NCBI GenBank assembly: GCA_902795665.1
Contig: CADBMA010000050.1
Location: 1 to 5,355 of the forward strand
Source of the DNA: an uncultured Rhodospirillales bacterium
GTDB taxonomy: Bacteria > Pseudomonadota > Alphaproteobacteria > RF32 > CAG-239
Length of the DNA stretch: 5,355 nt
Reading direction: 5' to 3'
Shown one piece after another: positions 1 to 5,355 of the stretch. The notes beneath the pieces are model-generated. The model had not been told where the DNA came from. It searched no databases and saw nothing but the letters and a program-made list of their open reading frames with translations. Made by a program: the position numbers and the translations under genes. The stretch's first letter is position 1. Every line of letters starts with the position of its first letter.

Positions 1-19
1 CCGAAATAATCGGGGCTTT
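1..19 (-). terminator. Probable rho-independent terminator of rpoD, cut by the window edge
   Basis: Read on the minus strand just after the rpoD stop codon, the sequence is AAAGCCCCGATTATTTCGG. CCGA pairs with TCGG around a TTATT loop, and the preceding CCC/GAAA side would extend the stem if the bases beyond position 1 continue as GGGCTTT and a T-run. Only the left arm, the loop and part of the right arm are in the window, so the T-tract is inferred, not seen. Its place six bases beyond the rpoD stop fits a terminator that ends the cluster. Confidence 0.55.
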
Positions 20-24
20 GATTT

Positions 25-2106
25 TTATTGATCCAAAAATGAACGCAACTTGCGCGAACGGCTCGGATGTTTGAGCTTGCGCAAAGCTTTGGCCTCAATC
101 TGACGGATGCGCTCACGCGTAACGTTAAATTGCTGGCCGACTTCTTCCAAAGTATGATCGGTATTCATCCCGATACCGAAACGCATACGCAAAACACGCT
201 CCTCACGCGGCGTCAAAGATGACAAAATGCGAGTGCAAGTTTCCTTCAAATTAGAATGAATTGCCGAATCAAGCGGTTGCAAGGCGCTCTCATCCGGAAT
301 AAAATCGCCCAGTGACGAATCATCTTCATCACCTACCGGCGATTCAAGACTTACCGGTTCTTTGGCAATTTTCATAACCTTGCGAACTTTCTCAAGTGGC
401 ATAGACAACCGAGCTGCCAATTCCTCCGGCACCGGCTCTCTGCCCATTTCGGCCAGCATTTGACGAGATGTACGCACCAGCTTGTTAATTGTTTCAATCA
501 TATGCACCGGAATTCGAATAGTACGCGCCTGATCCGCAATTGAGCGAGTTATAGCCTGACGTATCCACCAAGTTGCATAGGTCGAAAACTTATATCCGCG
601 GCGATATTCAAACTTATCAACCGCCTTCATCAAACCAATGTTACCTTCCTGAATTAAGTCCAAAAATTGCAGACCGCGATTGGTATATTTTTTTGCAATC
701 GAAATAACCAAACGCAGATTTGCCTCAATCATTTCCTTTTTGGCGCGCTCCGATTCACGCTCACCTTTCTTAATGGTATCAACCATGCGACGATACTCAT
801 TACTCGGCAAACCACACTCCTGTGCCATTTGCGCCACACTTTCACGCAATTCAATAATTTCTGCCTTATACTTGGTCACAAACTCTTGCCAGTGTTTGTC
901 TTTTTTCTGCCCCACTTTTTCCAGCCATTTTGGAGCCAACTCTGACTGCTGATACTCTTCCAGAAAATCCTCGCGTTTAATTTTACAAGCTAAAGCGCAG
1001 CGCAGCAATTTTCCTTCCAAACCCATAAGCCTTTTGTTCAACTCATTCAACTGCTCGACCAATTGTTCAATTCTGCCAGAATTAAGATGTATTGAACTCA
1101 TCAACTCAACAAGCTCACTCTTAATCTGAATATATTTTTTCTCAACCGAAGGCTTTATTGATGCACCGGAAATAATAGATTGAACGCGTTGGCTCTGAAT
1201 TTTTTTCAAATCATCATAATATCCGGCAATTTTATTCAAAATTTCCAGCACCGGCTCCCACAAGGCCTCTTCCATTGCTGAAACCGAAGCTGAAGAATGT
1301 CCGCCGACCTCATCATCGCCATCATCAGCGCCTCCTGAGCTATCTTCATTTTCAACATCTTCATCTTTTTCCGATATATCATCAACATCTTCGGCATCGT
1401 TTTCAACTGCAGCATCAAGCCCGATGTCGGCTTCTAAATCTTCATCTAACGAATCAAGATCGCCCTCTTTGTCGGCGATTTCAGCTGTAACTTTGTCTAA
1501 ATCTTCAACTTGCGAAGCACTATCTTCATCATCAAAAACAATTGCTTCCGGATCATCGCCATACATCATTTCCAAATCGACGACATCGCGCAGTTGCATT
1601 TTGCCGCTTAAAAGATCATCTCGCCATGTTGCAATAGCTTTAATTGTCATTGGGCTTTCGCACAAACCATCAATCATAACTGTTTTGCCGGCTTCAATAC
1701 GTTTTGCAATAGCAATTTCGCCGTCCCGTGACAAAAGCTCAACGCTTCCCATTTCTTTCAAATACATACGAACAGGATCATCATAGCGACCAACATCTTT
1801 CTCGTCTAAATTGCCGCCTTCTTCATATTCCTCTGAGTTTTCTTCTGCTTCCTCAGGTTCAAAGCTATCCGTATCAGACTCGGCAATAATACTAATCCCC
1901 ATATCGGATATTTCGGCCATGATATCTTCTATGCGTTCTGAAGACTCTTTTTCCGACGGCAGAGCTTTGTTCAATTCTTCAACCGTTATATATCCGCGGG
2001 TTTTACCCTTCTCAACAATACGCTTAACCGCACTACCCAAGCTGTCGATTAACGGCGCATCTGTTGCCCCCAATTCGTAAAGATCCTGATTATCTGTATC
2101 TGACAT
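25..2106 (-). CDS. rpoD: RNA polymerase primary sigma factor RpoD (sigma-70)
   Basis: Housekeeping sigma factor of 693 residues that directs RNA polymerase to -35/-10 promoters. Seen in order: region 1.1 (about residues 17-76), an acidic linker, region 1.2 (about 109-141, with DDPVRMYLKEMG), a long non-conserved region (about 142-456) with a very Asp/Glu-rich first half and a helical second half, region 2 (about 461-531, with FSTYATWWIRQAITRS), region 3 (about 536-606) and region 4 ending in VTRERIRQIEAKALRKL and PSRSRKLRSFLDQ. Residues matching the E. coli -10 contacts Q437/T440 are Q517/T520, and those matching the -35 contacts R584/E585/R588 are R664/E665/R668. The length exceeds E. coli (613) but suits alphaproteobacteria. 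The frame stays open to a GTG at 2148, but that start has no Shine-Dalgarno; the ATG at 2106 follows GGGA by six bases and gives the normal MSDTDNQD type of N-terminus, so it was chosen. It lies downstream of dnaG and probably has its own promoter. Confidence 0.97.
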   Translation of the reverse strand: MSDTDNQDLYELGATDAPLIDSLGSAVKRIVEKGKTRGYITVEELNKALPSEKESSERIEDIMAEISDMGISIIAESDTDSFEPEEAEENSEEYEEGGNLDEKDVGRYDDPVRMYLKEMGSVELLSRDGEIAIAKRIEAGKTVMIDGLCESPMTIKAIATWRDDLLSGKMQLRDVVDLEMMYGDDPEAIVFDDEDSASQVEDLDKVTAEIADKEGDLDSLDEDLEADIGLDAAVENDAEDVDDISEKDEDVENEDSSGGADDGDDEVGGHSSASVSAMEEALWEPVLEILNKIAGYYDDLKKIQSQRVQSIISGASIKPSVEKKYIQIKSELVELMSSIHLNSGRIEQLVEQLNELNKRLMGLEGKLLRCALACKIKREDFLEEYQQSELAPKWLEKVGQKKDKHWQEFVTKYKAEIIELRESVAQMAQECGLPSNEYRRMVDTIKKGERESERAKKEMIEANLRLVISIAKKYTNRGLQFLDLIQEGNIGLMKAVDKFEYRRGYKFSTYATWWIRQAITRSIADQARTIRIPVHMIETINKLVRTSRQMLAEMGREPVPEELAARLSMPLEKVRKVMKIAKEPVSLESPVGDEDDSSLGDFIPDESALQPLDSAIHSNLKETCTRILSSLTPREERVLRMRFGIGMNTDHTLEEVGQQFNVTRERIRQIEAKALRKLKHPSRSRKLRSFLDQ

Positions 2107-2112
2107 GTCTTT

Positions 2113-2116
2113 TCCC
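2113..2116 (-). promoter_or_regulatory. Weak Shine-Dalgarno that decides the rpoD start
   Basis: On the minus strand GGGA lies six bases before the ATG at 2106 (context TTTTGGGAAAAGAC then ATG). It is a weak match, but the alternative GTG at 2148 is preceded by TTTGTATATTT and has no match at all. This is the main argument for the shorter start. Confidence 0.45.
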
Positions 2117-2175
2117 AAAAATCGATTTTCTGTATATTTATTTAACACAAATATACAAACACTGCTAGCGGCTCT

Positions 2176-2204
2176 TTTTTAATGACAAATTAGTCATTTG
2201 TCAA
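2176..2204 (-). promoter_or_regulatory. Probable sigma-70 promoter of rpoD
   Basis: On the minus strand a perfect -35 box TTGACA (2204-2199) is followed after 17 bases by TAAAAA (2181-2176), a 4/6 match to TATAAT. Transcription would start near 2169, giving a leader of roughly 60 bases before the ATG at 2106. The -35 and spacing are good and the -10 is weak, which would suit a promoter that needs help or is repressed. The inverted repeat at 2183-2203 lies almost entirely inside it. Read-through from dnaG is also possible, since no terminator is evident between the genes. Confidence 0.5.
2183..2203. repeat. 8-bp perfect inverted repeat overlapping the rpoD promoter
   Basis: TGACAAAT (2183-2190), a five-base spacer TAGTC, then ATTTGTCA (2196-2203). 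The two arms are exact reverse complements. The repeat covers most of the -35 box and most of the spacer of the proposed rpoD promoter, which is where a dimeric repressor would bind. It has no T-run on either side, so it does not look like an intrinsic terminator for dnaG. An RNA hairpin role is unlikely if transcription starts downstream of it, but possible in dnaG read-through transcripts. Confidence 0.5.
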
Positions 2205-2285
2205 CAAATGGTTTACAAATTTTGGTAGTTTATATATTTGAAATTTTAAAATATGAGCAAATCCGCGGTTTTAAACCATAAAATT

Positions 2286-4091
2286 TTAAATATTTTTTTC
2301 GGCCAACAACAGTTGTCTGTCCTTTTTTAACATTTCATATCGCTCAAAAACTTCTTCCGGAAACGACTCGGAGGTTTCCATAATTCTTAAGCAGTCTTTT
2401 ATATCTTTTTCCACTTGTCCAAGCTGCATCTCAACAATCTTATTATTAATTTCCTCGCGCAGCTTATTAGCCAAAAGATTGCGCTGTTTTATCATTTTAA
2501 GTTCCCACAATGCTCCCGCAATCTTGTCAAAATTGTCTTTTGCCAACTCAGCCCAAAGCATTTCTGCACTCAGATGCTCATGCTCATGATTTATATCGAG
2601 TATTTTTTCCCACAGCAGATTGAGTTCCGTATTTTTAATCTCAAACATACCCACTTTTTCTTCAAATTCGCCGACAAGCTCAGGATAGCATACAAATGAT
2701 GATATAACAAAACGCGCAACATTTTCATCCAAATCGTGCTTGACTTGACCCCTTTCCTTAGAAAAACGAACCGAATTTTGCTTTGTTCTCCCGCTATCTG
2801 ACGTAGCAATAACATTTTTGCCTCCGCGCAGTTCGTTATAAATACGGTCGCGCATATCCCTCATATAATAGCCTCGAACTTTATCATCGGCAATTTTGGA
2901 TATCTCTTCATAGATGTTTTTCTCAAACATTGCTTTTTGTTCAGGCGTATCTATCGGCTGAATCTGCATATTTTTTCGCCACAGCAAATCCGCAAGAGGC
3001 ATTGTATTGGCAAGCATTTTATCATATTCTTCAGCGCCTTTGGCTTTCAAAAACTCATCCGGATCCATTTTATCCGGCAAAAATACATATTTTAGTGAGT
3101 ACCCTGGTTTCAAAATTGGCAACACCCTGTCCACCGAACGTACAGCAGCCCGAATACCGGCATTATCCCCATCAAAACACAAGGTCGGCTCAGGACAAAT
3201 CTTCCAAGCTTCTTGAATTTGATCTTCGGTCAATGCTGTTCCCAAAGGCGCAACCGCATAATCAAAACCATACTTTGACTGTGCAATCACATCCATATAG
3301 CCTTCACACACTACAATTCGCTTATTTTCATATGCCTTATCACGAGCATAATTGAGATTATACAATACCTTACGCTTGTTAAAAATTGGAGTTTCAGGCG
3401 AGTTAAGATATTTCGGCTGTTCATCGCCCATAACTCTGCCGCCAAAACCAATAACCCGACCACGTTTATCCATAATTGGAATAATTACCCGATTGCGGAA
3501 AAAATCATAAAATTTAGAATTTTTCTCGGATATTACAGCCAATCCAAGCTCAACCATATCGCTTTCTGACACCTTTTTAGATGTAAGATATGCGTGCAAA
3601 CCATTATTATCCGGAGCATATCCAAGACGAAATTTTTTGATAATTGCCTCATCAAAACCGCGCCGATCAAGATATTCAAAAGCCTCACGGCCAGACGGCA
3701 GTAACAAATTTTTTTCAAAATATCCCGCTGCCAAATCCATAATCTCATACCATGAGCTCCGGTGCTTTGCCTCTTCTTCATTTTCTTTGCTGAATTTTGG
3801 AATCGGAATTCCCGCACGATTGGCCAATTTGGTAACCGCATCCATAAACGGAAGCCCGCCGGCTTCCATCTCAAACTTTATAACATCGCCATGGGCACCG
3901 CAGCCAAAACAATGGTAGAATCCTTTGGCCTCGTTCACCGTAAAAGACGGAGTTTTCTCATTATGAAAAGGGCACAAACCGGTATATTCACGGCCTTTGC
4001 GCACAAGCTTAACTCTGGCTCCGACCACATCTGCAATCGGAACTTTTGCTCTTATCTCATCCAAAAACCTATGAAAATCCGTATTTTCCAT
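2286..4091 (-). CDS. dnaG: DNA primase DnaG
   Basis: Makes the short RNA primers for leading-strand start and each Okazaki fragment, recruited to the fork by the replicative helicase DnaB. The 601-residue protein has the three expected parts. The N-terminal CHC2 zinc domain (about residues 1-100) carries C40 and H43 (in CPFHNEKTPSF) and C61 and C64 (in YHCFGCGAHGD). The catalytic core has the basic motif VIGFGGRVMG (213-222) followed by PKYLNSPET (226-234), and the Toprim motifs EGYMDV with E263, FDGDNAG with D307/D309, and MDPDEFL with D343/D345. The C-terminal part (about 450-601) is more divergent and should be the helicase-binding domain. All metal and catalytic residues that can be checked are present. 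The ATG follows the yqeY stop by one base with no Shine-Dalgarno of its own, so it is probably translated by ribosomes finishing yqeY. Arg codons read by hand are mostly CGN. Confidence 0.97.
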   Translation of the reverse strand: MENTDFHRFLDEIRAKVPIADVVGARVKLVRKGREYTGLCPFHNEKTPSFTVNEAKGFYHCFGCGAHGDVIKFEMEAGGLPFMDAVTKLANRAGIPIPKFSKENEEEAKHRSSWYEIMDLAAGYFEKNLLLPSGREAFEYLDRRGFDEAIIKKFRLGYAPDNNGLHAYLTSKKVSESDMVELGLAVISEKNSKFYDFFRNRVIIPIMDKRGRVIGFGGRVMGDEQPKYLNSPETPIFNKRKVLYNLNYARDKAYENKRIVVCEGYMDVIAQSKYGFDYAVAPLGTALTEDQIQEAWKICPEPTLCFDGDNAGIRAAVRSVDRVLPILKPGYSLKYVFLPDKMDPDEFLKAKGAEEYDKMLANTMPLADLLWRKNMQIQPIDTPEQKAMFEKNIYEEISKIADDKVRGYYMRDMRDRIYNELRGGKNVIATSDSGRTKQNSVRFSKERGQVKHDLDENVARFVISSFVCYPELVGEFEEKVGMFEIKNTELNLLWEKILDINHEHEHLSAEMLWAELAKDNFDKIAGALWELKMIKQRNLLANKLREEINNKIVEMQLGQVEKDIKDCLRIMETSESFPEEVFERYEMLKKDRQLLLAEKNI

Positions 4092-4092
4092 T

Positions 4093-4548
4093 TTATTTAT
4101 TCAAAGCTTCTTTAATTTTGCCGCTTGCCGCTCCAAAATCCATCTGTCCGGCATATTTTTCACGCAATTTTCCCATAACATTCCCCATATCTTTCATTGA
4201 TGAGGCACCAACTTCGGCAATAATTGCCGCAATTGCAGCTTCAACTTCAGCATCATTCATCTGCTTGGGCAGAAAACTCTGAATAATTTCAATCTCTTTT
4301 TCTTCTTTTGCAGCCAGTTCCGGACGATTGCCATCTCTATACATCTTTGCTGACTCTTGGCGTTGTTTCATCATTGTCTGCATCATAGACATCAAATCAG
4401 CCTCAGCAGCACATTCTTTCCCCTTACCTCTGGCATCAACATCTTTTTCCTTAATACCGGCCAAAATCATTCTTGCTGTGCTCAGTTTTTCCGGTTCATG
4501 ATTCTTCATTGCCTCTTTTATGGCGTTTTGAACATCATCTCTTAACAT
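4093..4548 (-). CDS. yqeY: GatB/YqeY domain-containing protein
   Basis: A 151-residue protein of the YqeY family, which resembles the C-terminal tRNA-interacting domain of the GatB amidotransferase subunit but stands alone. The family's precise function is not established; a tRNA-related role is inferred from the GatB similarity. Recognisable family features are an N-terminal helix followed by STARMILAGIKEKDVDAR (about 23-40), KQRQESAKMYRDGNRPELA (61-79), EIEIIQSFLPKQM (85-97) and a C-terminal half with GASSMKDMGNVMGKLREKYA (114-133), ending in a short Lys-rich helix. Length is typical (about 150). The start is well supported by GGGAGG seven bases upstream. It is the first gene of the cluster, and its stop (TAA, ending at 4093) is one base from the dnaG start. 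In many bacteria this gene lies next to rpsU or dnaG, so the location is normal; no rpsU is seen here. Confidence 0.94.
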   Translation of the reverse strand: MLRDDVQNAIKEAMKNHEPEKLSTARMILAGIKEKDVDARGKGKECAAEADLMSMMQTMMKQRQESAKMYRDGNRPELAAKEEKEIEIIQSFLPKQMNDAEVEAAIAAIIAEVGASSMKDMGNVMGKLREKYAGQMDFGAASGKIKEALNK

Positions 4549-4555
4549 TATATAT

Positions 4556-4561
4556 CCTCCC
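4556..4561 (-). promoter_or_regulatory. Strong Shine-Dalgarno of yqeY
   Basis: GGGAGG on the minus strand, seven bases before the ATG at 4548. It is the only near-perfect ribosome binding site in the window and confirms the yqeY start. It also shows that this genome uses the classical Shine-Dalgarno mechanism, which makes its absence before the two carrier-protein genes noticeable. Confidence 0.85.
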
Positions 4562-4631
4562 GTTAAACTATCTGTCTATCTCAAAAAAATATACTTTTAT
4601 CCCGCAAAATGCAATACAAAAATATATACAT

Positions 4632-4661
4632 TTCATATCGCGCCAAAATAAAGATTGACAA
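4632..4661 (-). promoter_or_regulatory. Candidate promoter for the yqeY-dnaG cluster
   Basis: On the minus strand TTGTCA (4661-4656, 5/6 to TTGACA) is followed after 18 bases by TATGAA (4637-4632, 4/6 to TATAAT). The leader to the yqeY ATG would be about 75 bases. Two stronger -10-like TATATT boxes lie further on (4626-4621 and 4593-4588), but neither has a good -35 box at normal spacing, so the exact promoter is uncertain. The -35 proposed here overlaps the -35 of the divergent promoter. Confidence 0.35.
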
Positions 4662-4683
4662 ATATACAAAAATAATATATATA
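4655..4683 (+). promoter_or_regulatory. Probable sigma-70 promoter of the carrier-protein pair
   Basis: A perfect -35 box TTGACA (4655-4660) is followed after 17 bases by TATATA (4678-4683, 4/6), which is part of a (TA)5 run at 4676-4685 ending in TATAAA. Because of the TA run, equivalent -10 boxes also exist at spacings of 15 and 19, so the exact register is unclear. The transcript would start near 4690, leaving a leader of about 25-30 AT-rich bases before the ATG at 4719. Confidence 0.6.
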
Positions 4684-4718
4684 TAAAGGCAGTTTGAAAT
4701 TATTAATAATCAAATATT

Positions 4719-4967
4719 ATGATAAAAAAATGTACAACCAGAATGGTGCGCAAAGCACTCAGAGCGCTCAACCTTCCTGTGTTCGACAATCTCAGCGAGG
4801 AAGAGTTTAAAAAGCTCAAGCTTATCGACGACCTGCGGCTTGATTCCCTAGATTTAACCGAACTGATTTTTTGTCTAGAAACAGACAACGAATTATTGTT
4901 CCCGCAAAAAGGACTGGATCAATGCCAAACCGTCGGTGACCTCATGAAAATAGCTGAACCCAATTAA
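4719..4967 (+). CDS. Acyl-carrier-protein-like protein, first of a tandem pair
   Basis: An 82-residue protein with the carrier-protein pattern: an N-terminal helix (MVRKALRALNL, 9-19), a loop, and the phosphopantetheine site LDSLDLTEL (41-49) at the start of the recognition helix, with Ser43 as the expected attachment residue, then TVGDLMKIA (71-79) as the last helix. It would carry acyl or aminoacyl groups as thioesters after priming by a 4'-phosphopantetheinyl transferase. Unlike fatty-acid-synthesis ACP it is only slightly acidic (about 15 acidic versus 12 basic residues), and it diverges after helix II. Start: no Shine-Dalgarno precedes the ATG at 4719. The ATG at 4743 (M9) is an alternative, but the neighbouring paralogue has a similar extension before its own MVR, which favours the longer form. 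It is separated by 17 bases from the second gene and shares its promoter. The substrate is unknown; it is not the AcpP of general fatty acid synthesis as far as can be judged. Confidence 0.82.
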   Translation: MIKKCTTRMVRKALRALNLPVFDNLSEEEFKKLKLIDDLRLDSLDLTELIFCLETDNELLFPQKGLDQCQTVGDLMKIAEPN

Positions 4968-4984
4968 TTATTAAAAATCATCTT

Positions 4985-5239
4985 ATGGAAAAACACGAAA
5001 AAATCACCATCGAAATGGTGAGAAGAGTATTACTCCTCTACTACGGGGAGGCGTGTCTCATCGACTATGATGATGACGATCAGCTTCTGAGAGCTGATTT
5101 GTACAGAGATTTTGGCTTTGACTCTCTCGACCTTTGCGAATTCTACATGAATTTCGAAAAGGAATTCGGAATGACAATAGCCGACGAAGACGAGCAGAAA
5201 ACCAAGATTTCAGAGATTGTACAAATCAAACCTCTCTGA
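4985..5239 (+). CDS. Acyl-carrier-protein-like protein, second of a tandem pair
   Basis: An 84-residue carrier protein with a clearer ACP pattern than its neighbour: first helix ITIEMVRRVLLLYYG (7-21), LYRDFGFDSLDLCEF (39-53) with Ser47 as the expected phosphopantetheine site, then FEKEFGMTIADEDEQK (57-72), which matches the FE-EF-x-I-D-E pattern of ACP helix II/III, and ISEIVQI (75-81). It is strongly acidic (about 21 acidic versus 10 basic), as usual for ACPs, and includes DYDDDD at 27-32. The C-terminus is a few residues shorter than that of E. coli AcpP. It lies 17 bases after the first gene on the same strand, and a strong terminator follows its TGA by three bases, so the two form a closed bicistronic unit. 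No Shine-Dalgarno is visible. All four Arg codons are AGA and half the Leu codons are CTC, unlike rpoD, where CGN for Arg and TTG/CTG for Leu dominate. Role and partners are unknown. Confidence 0.87.
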   Translation: MEKHEKITIEMVRRVLLLYYGEACLIDYDDDDQLLRADLYRDFGFDSLDLCEFYMNFEKEFGMTIADEDEQKTKISEIVQIKPL

Positions 5240-5242
5240 CCC

Positions 5243-5274
5243 AAAAACCGCAGTTTATGACTGCGGTTTTTTTT
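5243..5274 (+). terminator. Rho-independent terminator, probably bidirectional
   Basis: CCGCAGT (5248-5254), loop TTATG, ACTGCGG (5260-5266), followed by eight T. The stem can be extended to 12 bp by pairing AAAAA (5243-5247) with the first five T. It begins three bases after the stop of the second carrier-protein gene. The A-run on the left gives a T-run on the opposite strand, so it could also stop transcription arriving from the right. Confidence 0.92.
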
Positions 5275-5355
5275 CTAAAAATAATGACGGATTGATAGCA
5301 AAAATTCTTTATCACTCTTTCCTTTTCGGTAATTTTTATATTTATATTCTGCCGC
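5275..5355 (-). CDS. Possible 3' end of a convergent gene, cut by the window edge
   Basis: Read on the minus strand from the window edge, one frame is open for 26 codons and stops with TAG at 5277-5275, one base short of the terminator T-run. The tail is Lys/Tyr-rich (it contains YKYKNYRKGKSDKEFLLSI and ends in RHYF). A stop exactly beside a symmetric terminator is what a convergent gene pair would look like. However, 26 open codons can occur by chance, a second minus frame here is also open, and the tail was not recognised as any family. The start lies outside the window. Confidence 0.4.
   Translation of the reverse strand, partial: AAEYKYKNYRKGKSDKEFLLSIRHYF

Noticed and set aside
1424..1786. 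120-residue plus-strand frame inside rpoD
   Set aside because: It is antisense to the acidic part of rpoD. Its Ser-rich composition is what the complement of Asp/Glu codons gives, it has no family motif, and rpoD on the other strand is certain.
2107..2148. 14-residue N-terminal extension of RpoD from the GTG at 2148
   Set aside because: No Shine-Dalgarno precedes the GTG, and the extra residues do not resemble other RpoD N-termini; the ATG at 2106 is better supported.
2263..2290. Palindromes CCGCGG and GGTTTTAAACC and repeated AAATTTTAAA just after dnaG
   Set aside because: The palindromes have no usable loop and no T-run follows, so no terminator can be built; the decamer (2241-2250 and 2281-2290) is simple AT-rich sequence likely to recur by chance.
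2577..2591. His/Glu alternation (NHEHEHL, residues 501-507) in the DnaG C-terminal part
   Set aside because: It is short, lies in the variable helicase-binding part, and lacks other ligands that would suggest a second metal site.
2930..3355. 141-residue plus-strand frame inside dnaG
   Set aside because: It lies antisense over the conserved Toprim region of dnaG, has no recognisable domain, and is a shadow of the real coding frame.
4703..4888. 61-residue minus-strand frame overlapping the first carrier-protein gene
   Set aside because: It is antisense to the DSLDL-bearing gene, is Ser-rich from reverse reading, and has no ribosome binding site or family features.
1..5355. A new defence, mobile or CRISPR-like system
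   Set aside because: No direct repeat arrays, integrase, transposase, toxin-antitoxin or nuclease genes are visible; apart from the carrier-protein pair, the content is core housekeeping genes.

Overview
The window looks like a chromosomal segment of a fairly AT-rich proteobacterium, most likely an alphaproteobacterium. The basis is the gene order yqeY (GatB/YqeY domain) - dnaG - rpoD on one strand, a known alphaproteobacterial form of the 'macromolecular synthesis' cluster, together with a long primary sigma factor that has a large non-conserved region. Genus cannot be determined from the sequence alone, and no mobile element, tRNA, rRNA or CRISPR array was seen.

Layout. Positions 1-19 hold the visible part of a probable terminator for rpoD. 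On the minus strand, in transcription order from right to left, come yqeY (4548-4093), dnaG primase (4091-2286) and rpoD (2106-25). yqeY has the one strong Shine-Dalgarno sequence in the window. dnaG starts one base after the yqeY stop and is probably translationally coupled. rpoD is separated by 179 bp that contain no convincing dnaG terminator, a probable rpoD promoter and an 8-bp inverted repeat overlapping that promoter. On the plus strand, transcribed away from yqeY, are two small acyl-carrier-protein-like genes (4719-4967 and 4985-5239). They are expressed from a promoter with a perfect TTGACA box and closed by a strong hairpin terminator at 5243-5274. A minus-strand reading frame that stops at 5275, right against that terminator, may be the 3' end of a convergent gene cut off by the window edge.

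Function. The minus-strand cluster covers replication priming (DnaG), bulk transcription initiation (RpoD) and a YqeY-family protein. The plus-strand pair is different in character: two divergent carrier proteins, both with the DSL serine that normally receives phosphopantetheine, without any visible ketosynthase, ligase or AcpS partner. They also differ from the neighbouring housekeeping genes in Arg and Leu codon choice and lack Shine-Dalgarno sequences. That pair, its shared divergent control region, and the operator-like repeat in front of rpoD are the parts most worth a second look. The rest is ordinary core genome.
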